A DNA stretch of 64,000 nt from Platycnemis pennipes (Eukaryota > Arthropoda > Insecta > Odonata > Platycnemididae): the NCBI GenBank assembly GCA_933228895.1, contig OW121849.1, positions 121,586,849 to 121,650,848 of the forward strand, read 5' to 3'. A program made the translations under genes and the position numbers. The notes beneath the pieces were generated by a model, which ran no database searches, was not told where the DNA came from, and was given only the letters and a program-made list of their open reading frames with translations. Shown here one piece after another: positions 49,030 to 59,989 of this stretch. Numbering within the stretch: position 1 is the first letter of the stretch; each line of letters starts with the position of its first letter.

Positions 49030-50383
49030 TAGGCGAATCCGCAAAAGTCTCCCAATGTGTGAAATGAATGAGAAAGAATCGAAAAATATCGATGAAGCGA
49101 TCGCTCACCCCATCGAATCTTATATTTAATCCTTGTCCTTGAGCTAGCATTGCTTGCTCTTCCATAATCATTTCACTTGGCAAAAATTTCATTTTATTTT
49201 GCCTTCACCACGATATCCAGAATAGGATAAGAAGCGTACTTCACATCCAAAATAAAAATATTATTTACAGGTATGTAGAAAATGGTTCCTCATGGATATT
49301 TTGGAAAAGACGATGCTACGATTCAGCAATTGCAAATACAAAATAGATTTTTTTCTCGTTATGCTGAATTATTTGACCAGTTTACATTTTAGCCACACTT
49401 CATTTCTTTGGATGTAAATTTCACAAGTTTAATCAAACATAAGTGCATTTTTACCCCATGCTTTCGGTATAAGAAGCACCGGCCATTTTACGCCCGAAAA
49501 TTTGATATGATGAATTAAATGTTCAGAAGTAAATATATTAGGTACGCTTACTCTAGAGGAGAAAATGAAACAATACATGCTATCTCGCATCACTATGCAT
49601 AAATCTGAAATAGAAAGTTTCTGTGCATAAAAGATGATTTTTTCAATGATCGAGTAGCCATAGGACGACGCTCAAGTTATTGAGGAAGTTCAAAATCTGA
49701 GAACTGAAAATATGTCCATCTCGAAAGGTTTCCTCCTTAAGTATCCATCTATTTCTCTCAGGCAATTCAGTTACAGCCATATAAGTAATGCCTAAGGTTC
49801 CTTTTACCGCATGATTACACTGCGTGGAAGCCATGCAAACTCTGGCAAACCACTTAGCTGAAGCTTCTTGGGTTTTTACTCATCGCTGTAATATCAGGGA
49901 TTATTAAATCATTTCCATTCGAAAAGGGGTGCTTTTTCAATTGTGCTGGTAATAATACCTCCTTCTACTGGCTCCAAATCTGAAGCACTCAGTGAAATTA
50001 GCACGCACATTCTTCCTGCAAATGAACGCCGGATGATCCCTGGGTAAACTGGCTCGAAATTTGATCAGAAGACCTAACTAATATTTAAGCCATTCCCTCC
50101 TGAAAATTTTTTAGGAATTCCTAATATATCGTACGCTATGTATCGGCCTGTCATCCTTGGAAATGTGTTGAAGAGTTAATCTTTCAGCTGCCTGAGAGAA
50201 CTCTTCAAAATTCTCCTTCTATGATATGTCTTGTTACACACCGTGTGCAAACGAAATCGTGATATCATCTTTTCCAAAATGTTGGCAAAGAATTATTTTT
50301 ATGTATCTGTAAATAATAGTTTACGTTTTTGATGTGAAATATGCTCGTGACACTTATATGGATATCACATTATCATACCAACC
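49030..50383. other. No recognisable gene
   Basis: AT-rich DNA without credible coding sequence, repeats or RNA genes that I can name. Confidence 0.5.
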
Positions 50384-50388
50384 TTGTA

Positions 50389-50927
50389 ATGGGGTCGTTT
50401 ACCATATTTTTTTTAATTGCCGAATCTGTTAGAGTTTGTAAAATAAAAGGACCCGTATTTTTTCGTTTTTTTTATCCGACAATTATTTCCAGAGTTATAA
50501 GCGGCGAAAAACTGATGTTTTTAACCCTTTCGGAAAAGTGGGCGTGGTGCAACCTCTGACGTATATCGACTTCGTCGAATCACAACTTAGTCCGCGATGC
50601 TACTTTGCCTTATCGCAAAGGGGGGGGACACAGCTGACTCGGCCAATGGGAGTGATTTCGACAGCATCTGTGCGAGCAGACCTTCTAAGAATCCCCCTCC
50701 ACACCCTTTCCCTCCCCCGAAAGCAGTCAAGGACGGGAGGAAAATGACGTCAATGTTATCACAGCAGCATTTTCGGTGAGCGTCACCTTTTGCTTATTTT
50801 AATTTTTGATTTATGAGTGAATGGTTGTGGTTACAAGATTAATTGTTTCACTAAAATTCGTTTTTCGTTTCCATCTAACGATTTCGTGTACAAAATTGCG
50901 ATTTCGGTTCCGAGTAAACGCCCCCAT
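50389..50927 (+). mobile_element. ~535-bp short inverted-repeat element, copy 3, with 5-bp TSD
   Basis: Starts ATGGGGTCGTTTACC and ends GAGTAAACGCCCCCAT; the ends are inverted copies over 14 bp with one mismatch (ATGGGG[T/G]CGTTTAC). It is flanked by identical TTGTA pentamers at 50384-50388 and 50928-50932. No credible protein is encoded, so it is non-autonomous. A target duplication of five bases does not by itself decide the superfamily. This is the best-preserved insertion of the four copies in the window. Confidence 0.85.
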
Positions 50928-50929
50928 TT

Positions 50930-53035
50930 GTATCAAAATTGTATTGAAAGAAAGTATATAGTGAAATAATACATCCACTATATTAAGTACCTATGGCGAA
51001 AGAATAGTGCTTTAAGGTTTTTAAAATCTTTCTTGACGATATAGATATCATGCCCACTCTTCTGTGCAACAAATAAGCTTACCTACTTCGTTTTCTATTG
51101 AGCATATCTCGTGTCTGCCACACTTGCCGTTATTTAGCTTCTTCAATCAATGTATTTCACGAAGAGTTGACATTGTTTTTTTTGGGGGATAGAAATATAC
51201 TAGGCAGTTTATGAGTATTCATTTTGGCTTTGTGGACTACAGCCACAAAGGATACAAATATTACTTTTTCCACCCATTCATTTGTTTAGAATATCTAATC
51301 TTCAACACGCGGTCTTGATATTAAATATTTTTGTCAGATTTTAGTTCATTTAAGAGTAAACCGTATATCTGAAGAGATAAGTTGGTGAAGGTGAGCAGAA
51401 GGCTGAAATTTTACAGGTATAAATACAAGGTGATTTAGAGAAGAATCAGTTTCAGAAGATTCAGAATCCAAAACGCAATCTGTGGTCAAATAAAAGACCA
51501 AAACACAAGACGACAGGGAGAATAAGATAAGTGGTTCGGATCTTAACTTGGACAAGAAACTATGGGTCTTATTCACAAAATTAATATTTCATCCAACTGA
51601 AAGTCCTTTTCCTTGAGTGCTTGATGGGATGCCTGGCCTACACCATGCATTATGGGATCGGGATACCGACGAGCGATGTCGAATGGAAAAAGCGGCCTCA
51701 TGTTACAAGTGCAGCGAACTTATAAAGGAGGGTTAGGCTGTCACAAGAGCGGGGTATAGAGAACTTCAATGAGAATACGCACGCGTGCGCGCTTAAGCCC
51801 GATAATGCGGGCCCCTGAGTGCTATCTGATGGAAAAGGCGAAGCCACAAAAGGTACCGAATCTATGGACTTGATAAAGAGCACGATCAGGACTTGTGGGT
51901 GAAGGGATGCCCGATTCTTTCCCTGCGCATCCCCTAACATTTTTCTATGCAACTAAATTTTCTTCCTTCTAGTATTTTGCATCTAGCAGTGCATACAAAA
52001 ACGACCACTATTCTTAGTATGACACAGATTTCCGTTGACGTGGTTAGGTATTGTTTTTGGCAAGTAACAGATGCACATAACCATAAGAACGATGTGGTAA
52101 GCCCACGGAGTCATTATCGATCATGATGGAGTAGCATACATTACAACAGAAAAAAATCCATGAAGTGAATTAATCAATGCACCAATCATCTTATCTAAAT
52201 ACTTTGGTTGGTATGTTTTTCACTAAGTTGCAGTTTTTTGTGTGATTTTAAAAGTTATGTTAATACCACTTTTGAAGTCTTCGTATTTTGGCCTTTGAGT
52301 CAAATGAAAGCTAGAGCGTTCGGCAATCATCACATATATGATAAAACATATTATTCTGGAGAACGCTATTAGATTAATCTACGTGCATTCTCCTCTCTAA
52401 CTATTCCTTCTTCTCTATACCCTACCTTAAACCTTTTTTATTTGCATTACACTTCCCACACACATGCGTTGATGTTCCATGAAATGTAAATTATAGGTAT
52501 CTTTCAACGCCTTTGTTCTCCAATTTCATTATGCATAATTTCATAAATAAACAATATAATTTCATCTGTATCTCTAAAGTCTTTTTAATTACCAAGATAC
52601 AGTGAAATATCCATACGAATAGAATCATATTTCATCAATAATGTACTTATTTTCTTTAACCGGCTGAAACCAAATAGGAAATTGAAAGAAAACTTTTTTT
52701 TTCTCTAAAGGAAGTATTTTGGTGATCTGGAAAAATTTACTAAAATCATGAATTGCTTACGTAACTATTTTAAGAGATTTAATAGATGCTATGTTTTTTC
52801 CATTTCTGCTCTGACTAGTAGGTACATCACTGACGACTTCGGCGGAAGTCAGGAGTAACATATTTCTTGAACGGTCCTTATCATATAATTAGTATTCGAG
52901 TAATATTAAATAGAATAATTTTTACGGATAGATTCTTTCCACTACCTTTGAAGTAAGCAGCAAAAATATCTGCAGCACAATTTGTCTTTAAAGTACTGGT
53001 ACTAATTAGTTCACACTATGAATAACATTAACCTC
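50930..53035. other. No recognisable gene
   Basis: Mostly AT-rich; a somewhat GC-richer patch at 51640-51930 has a CGCACGCGTGCGCGC palindrome near 51778 but no known identity. Confidence 0.5.
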
Positions 53036-53037
53036 GA

Positions 53038-53213
53038 ATCATAAAAATATAAATGACTTGGTATATTCCACACTTTTATTGTAAGACCAACCGCGGTTTC
53101 GACGGCTAGAGCGTCATTATCATGGAAACATATAGTGTACACTGTATGTTGCCTTGATAATGCCGCTCTACAAAAAAAGTGTGAATATACCAAGTCATTT
53201 TTATTTTCATGAT
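53038..53213. repeat. Near-perfect palindromic foldback, Penelope/hammerhead-like
   Basis: The segment reads almost the same on both strands around a centre at AGTGTACACT (about 53136). The left arm (53038-53135) contains, on the minus strand, TGATAATGACGC, then GCCGTCGAAACCGCGGT and an AATAAAAGTGTGGAATATACC tail. The right arm matches it but lacks about 24 bp covering the GTCGAAACCGCGGTT block. The arrangement (TGATNA, stem, GAAA, short palindromic ACCGCGGT) is that of a hammerhead-like motif with a short stem III, as in Penelope-like terminal repeats. The outer arms share TATAYACCAAGTCATTT. Confidence 0.65.
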
Positions 53214-53214
53214 G

Positions 53215-53535
53215 CTTCAATTCCACAAAGTTACGCCTGAGGTTATTTCTTCGATTTTCCTCGAACTTTTGGATCTTCCGACAATTTTTATTTAGATTAA
53301 TAATATACGATCGTTCTGCAATGAATATTTTGTATGTGATTACCAATTAACTTATATGTTCGTACCCTCTCTTATAGTCCCTATAATTATGAAAAATAAT
53401 TCCTTCGTGTCAATCGTTTCATCGTATGATCATACCAGCTTCAAATTCATCTGCATCGCTAAAACATTTATTTTCCATAGTTCACCACCTGCGCAGTCGA
53501 ACTATTTAGAATGATCCTTTTGCTCTCTCAATAAT
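53215..53535. other. No recognisable feature
   Basis: AT-rich DNA with no repeat or coding sequence recognised. Confidence 0.4.
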
Positions 53536-53539
53536 CTCC

Positions 53540-53770
53540 ACCACTAGTATTTCGGAGCCGCCCTCAACCAATCTTCCCTCGGGAATTCCCCCCTCCCGAA
53601 CCCAATACCCGCATCTTCATTGTCGCCGGGATTACGGGACGCCGCCGCCCCTGTTGGAGGGCAAAGAGGGCTTCGGAAGGGGTTGTGGATTAGATCTCCT
53701 TCCCGAGGCGGTAATCAGGGATCGGGGCGGAAATATCCTTTTTGATTAGTGCGTTATTTCGTCCGAGCTC
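53540..53770. other. GC-rich island, C-rich then G-rich
   Basis: CpG-containing block with CCTCCCGAACCC and CGCCGCCGCCCC on the plus strand to about 53655 and purine-rich afterwards. It encodes no long frame on either strand. Confidence 0.45.
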
Positions 53771-53774
53771 CTCT

Positions 53775-54495
53775 TGTGGGATTCTCTTTTTTTTTTTTGT
53801 TTCGGGGTTACAAGATAATGGTCGCTCCGCTGCCGTTAATCATTTTTCTCCACGGCTGATAGAAGAGCGGCGTTTTTGAGACACTACCCTCCCATTCTCC
53901 ATCACTTTATCTCAGCATTAGGCACGTGATTTTTTTATCTAGGGATTAAATCTCTTTGTAGGAGATTTCGATTAGAATTAATCATCATTCTCCTTCCTGA
54001 ATTTCCTTTGGTCAGTTTCATTGTCCCTATCAGATCATATCCAATCGGCAAGCGAGCTTAGTTTCTATGAAGCAGCACGCACAGTGCCGCGATTTTAATC
54101 ATATTTTAACATCAGTGGAACTAAGTAATTATTTCACTGAGAGAAACGCTTGTTGCGGCCTTTGAGAATAGTTTTATTTTGACCAATTAGGATGTTTTCC
54201 TTATTTACTTTTCTTTATGGAAGAGAACTTCAGCTCATAGAACATAAAGCATGTGCTAGTTTCGTAACGGAAATATTACCTTTTTTTGAGGGGTTTCAAG
54301 TTGGCCCTAAATTTAAGGCTCCTCAGATTTTGAGATATGGATGAGACTGGAACGGAAAGAAAGAAAAATGCACAGAGAACGACCCAGCGTCGTTGTTAGC
54401 TGATTCTTCATGATAGTCGGCAATAGCTTCCAATAGACAGAAAATGGAACATGAATTCTATTCACCCGGAATCGAAGAGGGAGAGACCAGTAAAA
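53775..54495. other. No recognisable feature
   Basis: AT-rich DNA with a poly-T run near 53788-53800. Confidence 0.4.
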
Positions 54496-54499
54496 TTTC

Positions 54500-54575
54500 T
54501 GTCATGGATCGAACCCGGTTATGTATGGGAGGGAAGCTATTGCTTTTGCTACCACGATTTCTTTTCAGGGTCATC
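54500..54575 (-). repeat. Possible tRNA-like SINE relic
   Basis: The minus strand has CGTGGTAGCAAAAGCAATAG (A-box-like) followed about 30 bases later by GGGTTCGATCC (B-box with one change). The cloverleaf is not complete. Confidence 0.4.
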
Positions 54576-54654
54576 CGAGTTCATTACTCTTGTGCTTGAT
54601 GCTTAGATGTTTAAAGGCATGTACATATTGCACATTCCCATCAGAAGCTAGTAG

Positions 54655-55014
54655 TTTAATGGTGGAATCATTCGAAATATGGTGCAACTGATGAATAAAG
54701 AATATTAAATGGATCGACTGAGTGAGTGACCAGGAAGCCCTCAGAAGATTGGGAGGAGAAAAAGTCTTTTGAATACCCTAAGAAGAAGACTTAGGGAACT
54801 TAATCAGCCACATCATGAGACATGATGGCCCTATGAAGAGAATCGTTGTTGAAGGACAAGAGGACGGGAAGGATGGCAATGGAAGACCTCGTATGAGATA
54901 TACCGATCAAGTGATGAAAGGTGTGAAAGAGAAGAAATACGTAAATATGAAGAGATTAGCTAACGTGAGAATTGAGTGGAGGGCTGCGTGAAACTAATCT
55001 CAGAATTGTAGACT
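54655..55014 (+). pseudogene. LINE reverse-transcriptase C-terminal relic (RTE/Jockey-like)
   Basis: Joined frames give VESFEIWCN, VSDQEALRRLGGEK, HIMRHDGPMKRIV, GNGRPRMRYTDQVMKGVKE, KKYVNMKRLANVRIEWRAA. These are the C-terminal blocks of the same kind of LINE as at 20795, in the same order and orientation, and better preserved than at 1725 or 22540. The polymerase core is absent. Directly after the relic begins an 80-bp repeat that also occurs at 45407. Confidence 0.75.
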
Positions 55015-55093
55015 TGGGGTGTTTTCAAGTCTGTTTCCGCACTATTAGGCGCTTCAGACCGGGAGGAAAGGTATAAGGATAGGAATGGAAGGG
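55015..55093 (+). repeat. 80-bp repeat, copy 2
   Basis: Nearly identical to 45407-45486 (about three differences), and lies directly after a LINE relic. It could be the LINE 3' end, but at the other locus there is no relic upstream. Confidence 0.85.
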
Positions 55094-55094
55094 A

Positions 55095-55264
55095 CTGATG
55101 ATGGTGATAGAGTGCTAAGTTAAACAGTATGGATTATACTCTGTGAGTTTATTCATTACGGATATCAAACTGTTCCCAAAAGTGAATCCCTCAGCTTTAG
55201 CTCATACATATATTTGTTTTAACATCAGTTTCTGATAAACTCAATCGATTTTTCGTGTCTCATG
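55095..55264. other. No recognisable feature
   Basis: Short AT-rich spacer. Confidence 0.4.
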
Positions 55265-55460
55265 GCAAACTTTTTGCACGGCGGCCCAGTCGCGGGTCCC
55301 GCCGCGCCGTTAGTAGGCGCTCAACGTGACACCTAGGGAGTAAATGGGAACTAAAGTCTACGAGCGTAGCGACACTGTGCTGCTCTCAAACGGCCAGCGG
55401 TAAAACTAACTTCTGCAGACGCATGCTTCCCCGCGAACGTATAAAGTGAGTGCGGGAAAA
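55265..55460. other. CpG- and GC-rich block of unknown identity
   Basis: Contains CACGGCGGCCCAGTCGCGGG and further CpGs without strand skew, unlike the polypyrimidine islands. No open frame or repeat partner recognised within the window. It might be the 5' region of a retroelement. Confidence 0.35.
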
Positions 55461-55839
55461 CCCAGTTTAGGTTAATGTTTCATAATTATTATAATTATGA
55501 ATAATTTCTGATATAAAAGATAGCGCGTTAACGATAACATTCCTTACGGATTGGGGAATATGTGATTTTTGTAGCGATAAAATCTGGGTCGTAATATCAG
55601 GCCTCCATTATTTCTTCATCGCTGAATCAAATCATCCTTTTATATTTTTTCGATCCAGCTTTCGATACCCAGATGGCCATGTTTATGTGATACGCAGTGC
55701 TAAAACCGATTTTACGGTAGAGGAAGAAAGCATTCGCTTGAACACAGGTTCCTTGTTGAGCGTTTAGGTGAGAATATTGCTTGCCTAATTAGGCAATGAC
55801 ACGAAGGTCCTTTTATCACGTTTTATTCGCTTATATTTC

Positions 55840-56052
55840 ATGTTTAGCTATTGCCAATCCCAGGTTAGTTGCAACCTTCCACGTATTCCTGCAAATTCTA
55901 CCTGTACCACATCAAAAATCAATTTTAAATGTGGAAATGACCACACACGTGAGTTTTCATCCCTTAACGATTGCTGTCGCTACAATATCATCCATGATTC
56001 TTACATTAAGTGTTTAAGTGTATCTTTTAAAAAAAACAGGCAAAATTATTAA
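55840..56052 (+). other. Small cysteine-rich open frame, possible exon
   Basis: A 70-codon frame with a cysteine-rich middle: SCNLPRIPANSTC, then FKCGNDHTREFSSLNDCC and later IKCLS, giving six cysteines after an AG that could be a splice acceptor (CCAATCCCAG at about 55862). CG-x-D followed by aromatic/serine residues recalls, loosely, Kazal-type inhibitors, but the cysteine spacing (10, 8, 13, 0, 11) does not match that fold. It may be the end of a secreted-protein gene, or chance. The ATG at 55840 is not reliable as a start if it is an internal exon. Confidence 0.2.
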
Positions 56053-56054
56053 GT

Positions 56055-56489
56055 GGAAATAGATTGGATAGGTTGTGAAGGTGTTGAAACTCATACATTT
56101 GTTTTACTTGACGGGGTGCACTCCTTCTCCTAGCTTACCAAACCACGGGACTGTGTTACATCCTTGACCGTGGCCTGGATTTTCAGTTGGAGTACCGACA
56201 CCTCTCTGAATGTTACGTAGCTAACATTGCAATGTTATTACCAAGTTGAATGGGAAATTTGACAGTGGATGTCTTGGTCCTTTTCTTTTAGAGCAAAATC
56301 TAAAAGCAAAATTTTATCTCCACTCATCTTGCGATCACCATAGTAGCTTTCAATTAAAATGATCAATTTTTTTTCTATGACTACATGCACCTTTCGGAAG
56401 AATTCTTATGAGGCACTAAAATTTGAATGGATGGAAAACACAAGACTATGGACTCATGAAAATTGTGACTGTTTGGATAACGATGGGTA
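56055..56489. other. No recognisable feature
   Basis: AT-rich DNA; possible decayed upstream part of the mariner element but no terminal repeat or catalytic motif recognised. Confidence 0.4.
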
Positions 56490-56921
56490 AGGATACATAA
56501 AAAGAAATGTAATAGTAGGACTTGCTGCTGAGGGAACTGTGGGAGCTCAGGGAACACCTCATCAAATTGGGTTGGACAACATTGCCCCATCCACCATACA
56601 GCCCAGATCTGGCACCGTCAGACTTCCATCTCTTCGGACCTCTTAAAGACGGTTTGCGTGGAAGACACTTCGATGATGATGAGAGCGTAATTCAAGCGGT
56701 GAAAACATGGCTTCGCGCACAGGACCAGAGTTGGTACCGGCAGGGAATACAGGCACTTGTTTCACGCTGGCGTAAGACCATACAAGTTGATGGAGACTAT
56801 GTTGAAAAATAGCACGTGTAGAAGAAACATGTAGCTATATTGTCACCAAAATTTAACACTTTTAAATGAATAGTTTCTGAGAAAAAAAATATGGGGCATT
56901 AATTATTGAACGACCCTCGTA
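56490..56921 (+). mobile_element. 5'-truncated mariner transposon
   Basis: The 3' part of a Tc1/mariner element: transposase C-terminus (56522-56812), then about 85 bp of 3' untranslated sequence and the right terminus TATTGAACGACCCTCGTA ending at 56921, typical of mariner. No matching left terminus (TACGAGGGTCGTTCAAT on the plus strand) was found upstream, so the left half of the element is lost. The terminal TA would be the target duplication. Confidence 0.85.
56522..56812 (+). pseudogene. Mariner transposase, C-terminal third
   Basis: A 96-codon frame with the mariner signature HPPYSPDLAPSDFHLFGPLK at residues 22-41, which contains the third catalytic aspartate of the DD34D triad, then GLRGRHFDDDESV, WLRAQDQSWYRQGIQALVSRW and the end DGDYVEK, as in mariner transposases. 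A full-length mariner protein has about 345 residues; here the helix-turn-helix DNA-binding region and the first two catalytic aspartates are missing, so it cannot act. The intact frame and stop in the remaining part suggest that the loss was recent compared with the age of the LINE relics. The methionine at the start of the frame is internal and not a true start. Confidence 0.85.
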
Positions 56922-56929
56922 CAAAAAGA

Positions 56930-57325
56930 TTTCAGTGTTCGGGATCGGTAGCATTTGGTAACGGAGATAACTAAGGGGTATGGAGATCGAATGCATATTA
57001 AGAAAGTACAGTCCAATTAAGCAAGATATTTGGAAGCAACACTGATGATGACGACCCAAAAGTCCACTCGTCATTAATGGCAAAGAAGGGTACGGGATAC
57101 CTCGGAGTAACGACGGCTACCAGGATCCCATTCTTATATACATACGTCACTTATCTTAATCAAAGTGTTATGCTTGAATTTCAGGCATTTTGCAAGGATT
57201 TCATGTCCTATAAAGTTTTTGCTCCCTCCCCTCGTGATAAAATGCTTCCATATCTTCATTTTGGTTACCCCGTTAGACGCCGCACTTGAATAAAAATATG
57301 CTCATAGGGATATTAATCATTTCTA
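56930..57325. other. No recognisable feature
   Basis: AT-rich DNA after the mariner terminus with no repeat or coding sequence recognised. Confidence 0.4.
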
Positions 57326-57329
57326 GTGC

Positions 57330-57670
57330 ACCGCCTCCGTTTTCAGATTGTCTCCTACTTGGTCCTGCGTCCGAGGTCTTCGGATTATTCGCTGGAGGAG
57401 GAAGAGCGCGCGAAGCGAGACTTCTCTACGGTTCCGTCCAAAATCCGGCCTCCGGAAGCTTTTTTAATTTTTTGTCAACTTTTTAAACCCTCTTCACCAA
57501 CCCCGCTCCCAAGGGTCACCCCCGTTTCCTGTCTCAAGCGTTTTTTCATCATTTCGCTCCTCCGACCCTCTTCCTTGCAAGGGACCGAGCCCGCTTGCAC
57601 GCTTACATTACGCGATACGCTCTCTCCTCCTCTCTGTCTCTCCGAGGCGGCGACAGCGATGGTACACTCA
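57330..57670. other. GC-rich, mostly C-rich island
   Basis: CpG- and pyrimidine-rich DNA; a 194-codon frame (57326-57910) spans it. The product is serine/proline/leucine-rich with a possible exon-like stretch at 57660-57760, but no domain is recognised and I would not call it a gene. Confidence 0.45.
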
Positions 57671-57674
57671 ACGT

Positions 57675-58170
57675 ATAAATCTGCCGCTTCATCATCCCTT
57701 GCAGATGATCCGCAAGCTGTTACCTTAAGTGGAATTCTTGTTTGTAGGTGTTTGTGTGTGTGCTGGCGTCCTCATTCCTCTCTCTCGCTTATTTTTAGCG
57801 GGAGGGAAAGAAAAGCATTTCCCGTTGAAAATTCGTCGCTCGAAGAAGTCACGTTCCTGTACTCAAAGGAGTCAGTTTCTCTTTGTGAAGGAAAATATAC
57901 GTACTTTTAGATGGATAGAAGCGTTGTTACAATTTGTTAATGTATCTGCTTGGTGTTGTCTCCGTTTCCTTAAAAGATACCGAACATCCTCTGCGTTCTT
58001 ATATTAAGCCAGAATTGATGTGAAACGCATTTCCAGAACCGGTGCTGTATTTACCAAGTTGACTTAGCGCACATGACTTTTTATTTGAGATTTTAGCGTC
58101 GGATTAAATTGTTTATTCTTCACTGTCATACAACACAACCTGTTCAGCCAAGTGCACAAATATGCTTCTG
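57675..58170. other. No recognisable feature
   Basis: AT-rich DNA between the island and the next short inverted-repeat element. Confidence 0.4.
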
Positions 58171-58177
58171 GTGCCTA

Positions 58178-58703
58178 ATGGGGTCGTTTACCATATTTTT
58201 TATTGCCGAATCTGATAGAGTTTGTAAAATAAAAAGACCCGTATTTTTCCGTTTTTTGATCCATCAATTATTTCTCGAGTTGTAAGCGGCGATAAACTGA
58301 TGTTTTTAACACTTTAGGAAAAGTGGGCGTGGTGCAACCTCTGACGTATATCGACTTCGTCCAATCACAACTGAGCCCACGAAGCTACTTTGTCTTATCG
58401 TAATGAGGGGGAAACAGCTGACTCTGCCAATAGGAGCTGTTGCGACTGGATCTGTGCGAGCAAGCTATCCGAGAACCCCCCTCCACTCTCTTCCCTTCCC
58501 CTATTTGCAGTCAAGGATGGTAGGAAAATTATATCAAAGCAGCTTTTTCGGTGGTCGTCACCTTTTGCTTATTTTAATTTTTGATTTATGAGTGAATGGT
58601 TGTGGTCAGAAGATTAATTTTTTTCACTAAAATTCATATTTCTTTTCCATCTAATGATTTCGTGTTCAAAATTGCGATTTTGGTTCCGAGTAAACGCTCC
58701 CCT
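58178..58703 (+). mobile_element. ~535-bp short inverted-repeat element, copy 4
   Basis: Starts ATGGGGTCGTTTACC and ends GAGTAAACGCTCCCCT, collinear with the copy at 50389. It lacks some bases in the middle (the GTCAAGGATGG to ATCAAAGC region is shorter). The flanks show no convincing direct repeat, so the target duplication has decayed or this copy moved by rearrangement. Confidence 0.8.
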
Positions 58704-58709
58704 TAGTAG

Positions 58710-59985
58710 TCAGTTATTTCCTTCTTTTCCTTTAAGGAATCGACACAGCAGCAGCGTAAAAGTATTCAGTGGTCCATTCCAAGGGCAGAGGCAGTGGTGA
58801 ATCATCTACAGATATCACATTTCGCATGCAACCAAATGTGGCGGCTACGAAATTAACCATATGCATCCTACTATTTATTTAAAACTCCAAATGAAAAATA
58901 AATCTTTTATAAAATGAGACATTTAGTAATCTTCTAAGGGCTTATTTGGGAGCACAATGCGTTTCCCAACGCTGAGGTATCAGGTTGTGCAAAATACTGG
59001 TGGTCGAATGGAAATATATTTAGACTAAGGTTTGAATGGGGGCGAGGAGGCCAGAGCCTGAAAAGGACACGAATATTAAGGTTGAGACGAAGATGAGGAG
59101 TTGGTGAGCAACGGAAACCAGAGATAGGTGAGGCCTCTACGTTAAAAATTCAAGTGCATTGATCACTCGGCCACTTTAAGGGGAAGAGTTCCTAGTACAG
59201 CCGATTAAGTTCTCTCTTATTTTTTTCTTATATTCTTTCAAAATGTACAGCAATCTTATCTGTTCTCCCACTGTCCTCAGAGCTTCTTCATTTGTCAATC
59301 GCTCTTTCCATTTTATCTTCATCATTTTCAGGCTATTTTCGGAACAACCAATTATCGAATGTGAAATGAGATTTGTTGCTTATAAACGAAGCGAAGTGCG
59401 AAGTATATGTAATTTGGAGATATAGCAATCCCCTTTTAACCTAATCTAAACTAGGCTCCTGTACGTACAACAACGAACAGTATGAGTTCTGTAGTTACTA
59501 GGGAATCACTTTGCAGTTATTTTCTTGTGTCAAATAATAGACAAGTATTCGTTTTTGGTGCACTAAATCCCCATATTCTTACTCCACCGCTGTATAGAAA
59601 CGAAGTCAAATGTTTCTTTATTATCTTTTATCTGTCATTTTCCTTGGTGATAACTGTTGTTTTATTTGTGTCTTGAAACTAAAATTAGGCAAGAGATCGA
59701 GATCGTTGCTTTTTGCTTGGTGTTTCCACTTGCCACTACCCACCGAACAAAGTTCTTCCCCTATCCATCCAATATGACCACTTTGCTACAATAGCGACGG
59801 ACAAAACCTTCTTCCTTCTCTGTAATCGAACCTGGGTGTCCAGTAGATCTAAATGTGTCCAGTGTGCGCTGCCCATTGTCCGCATCTGATCCGAGATGTC
59901 AAGAGGGTGAGGAGTAGGATGTTGTAGATTGGAGGAGATAGACCAAAAGAGGGAAGTACAGAAAAGGTGAAGATCGAATAGCGGG
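58710..59985. other. No recognisable gene
   Basis: AT-rich DNA with short frames only. A purine-rich patch lies at 59040-59110. Confidence 0.45.
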
Positions 59986-59989
59986 AGCG

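Noticed and set aside
55840..56052. Kazal-type inhibitor domain
   Set aside because: CG-x-D is present, but the spacing between the six cysteines does not fit a Kazal domain; kept only as an unassigned cysteine-rich frame.
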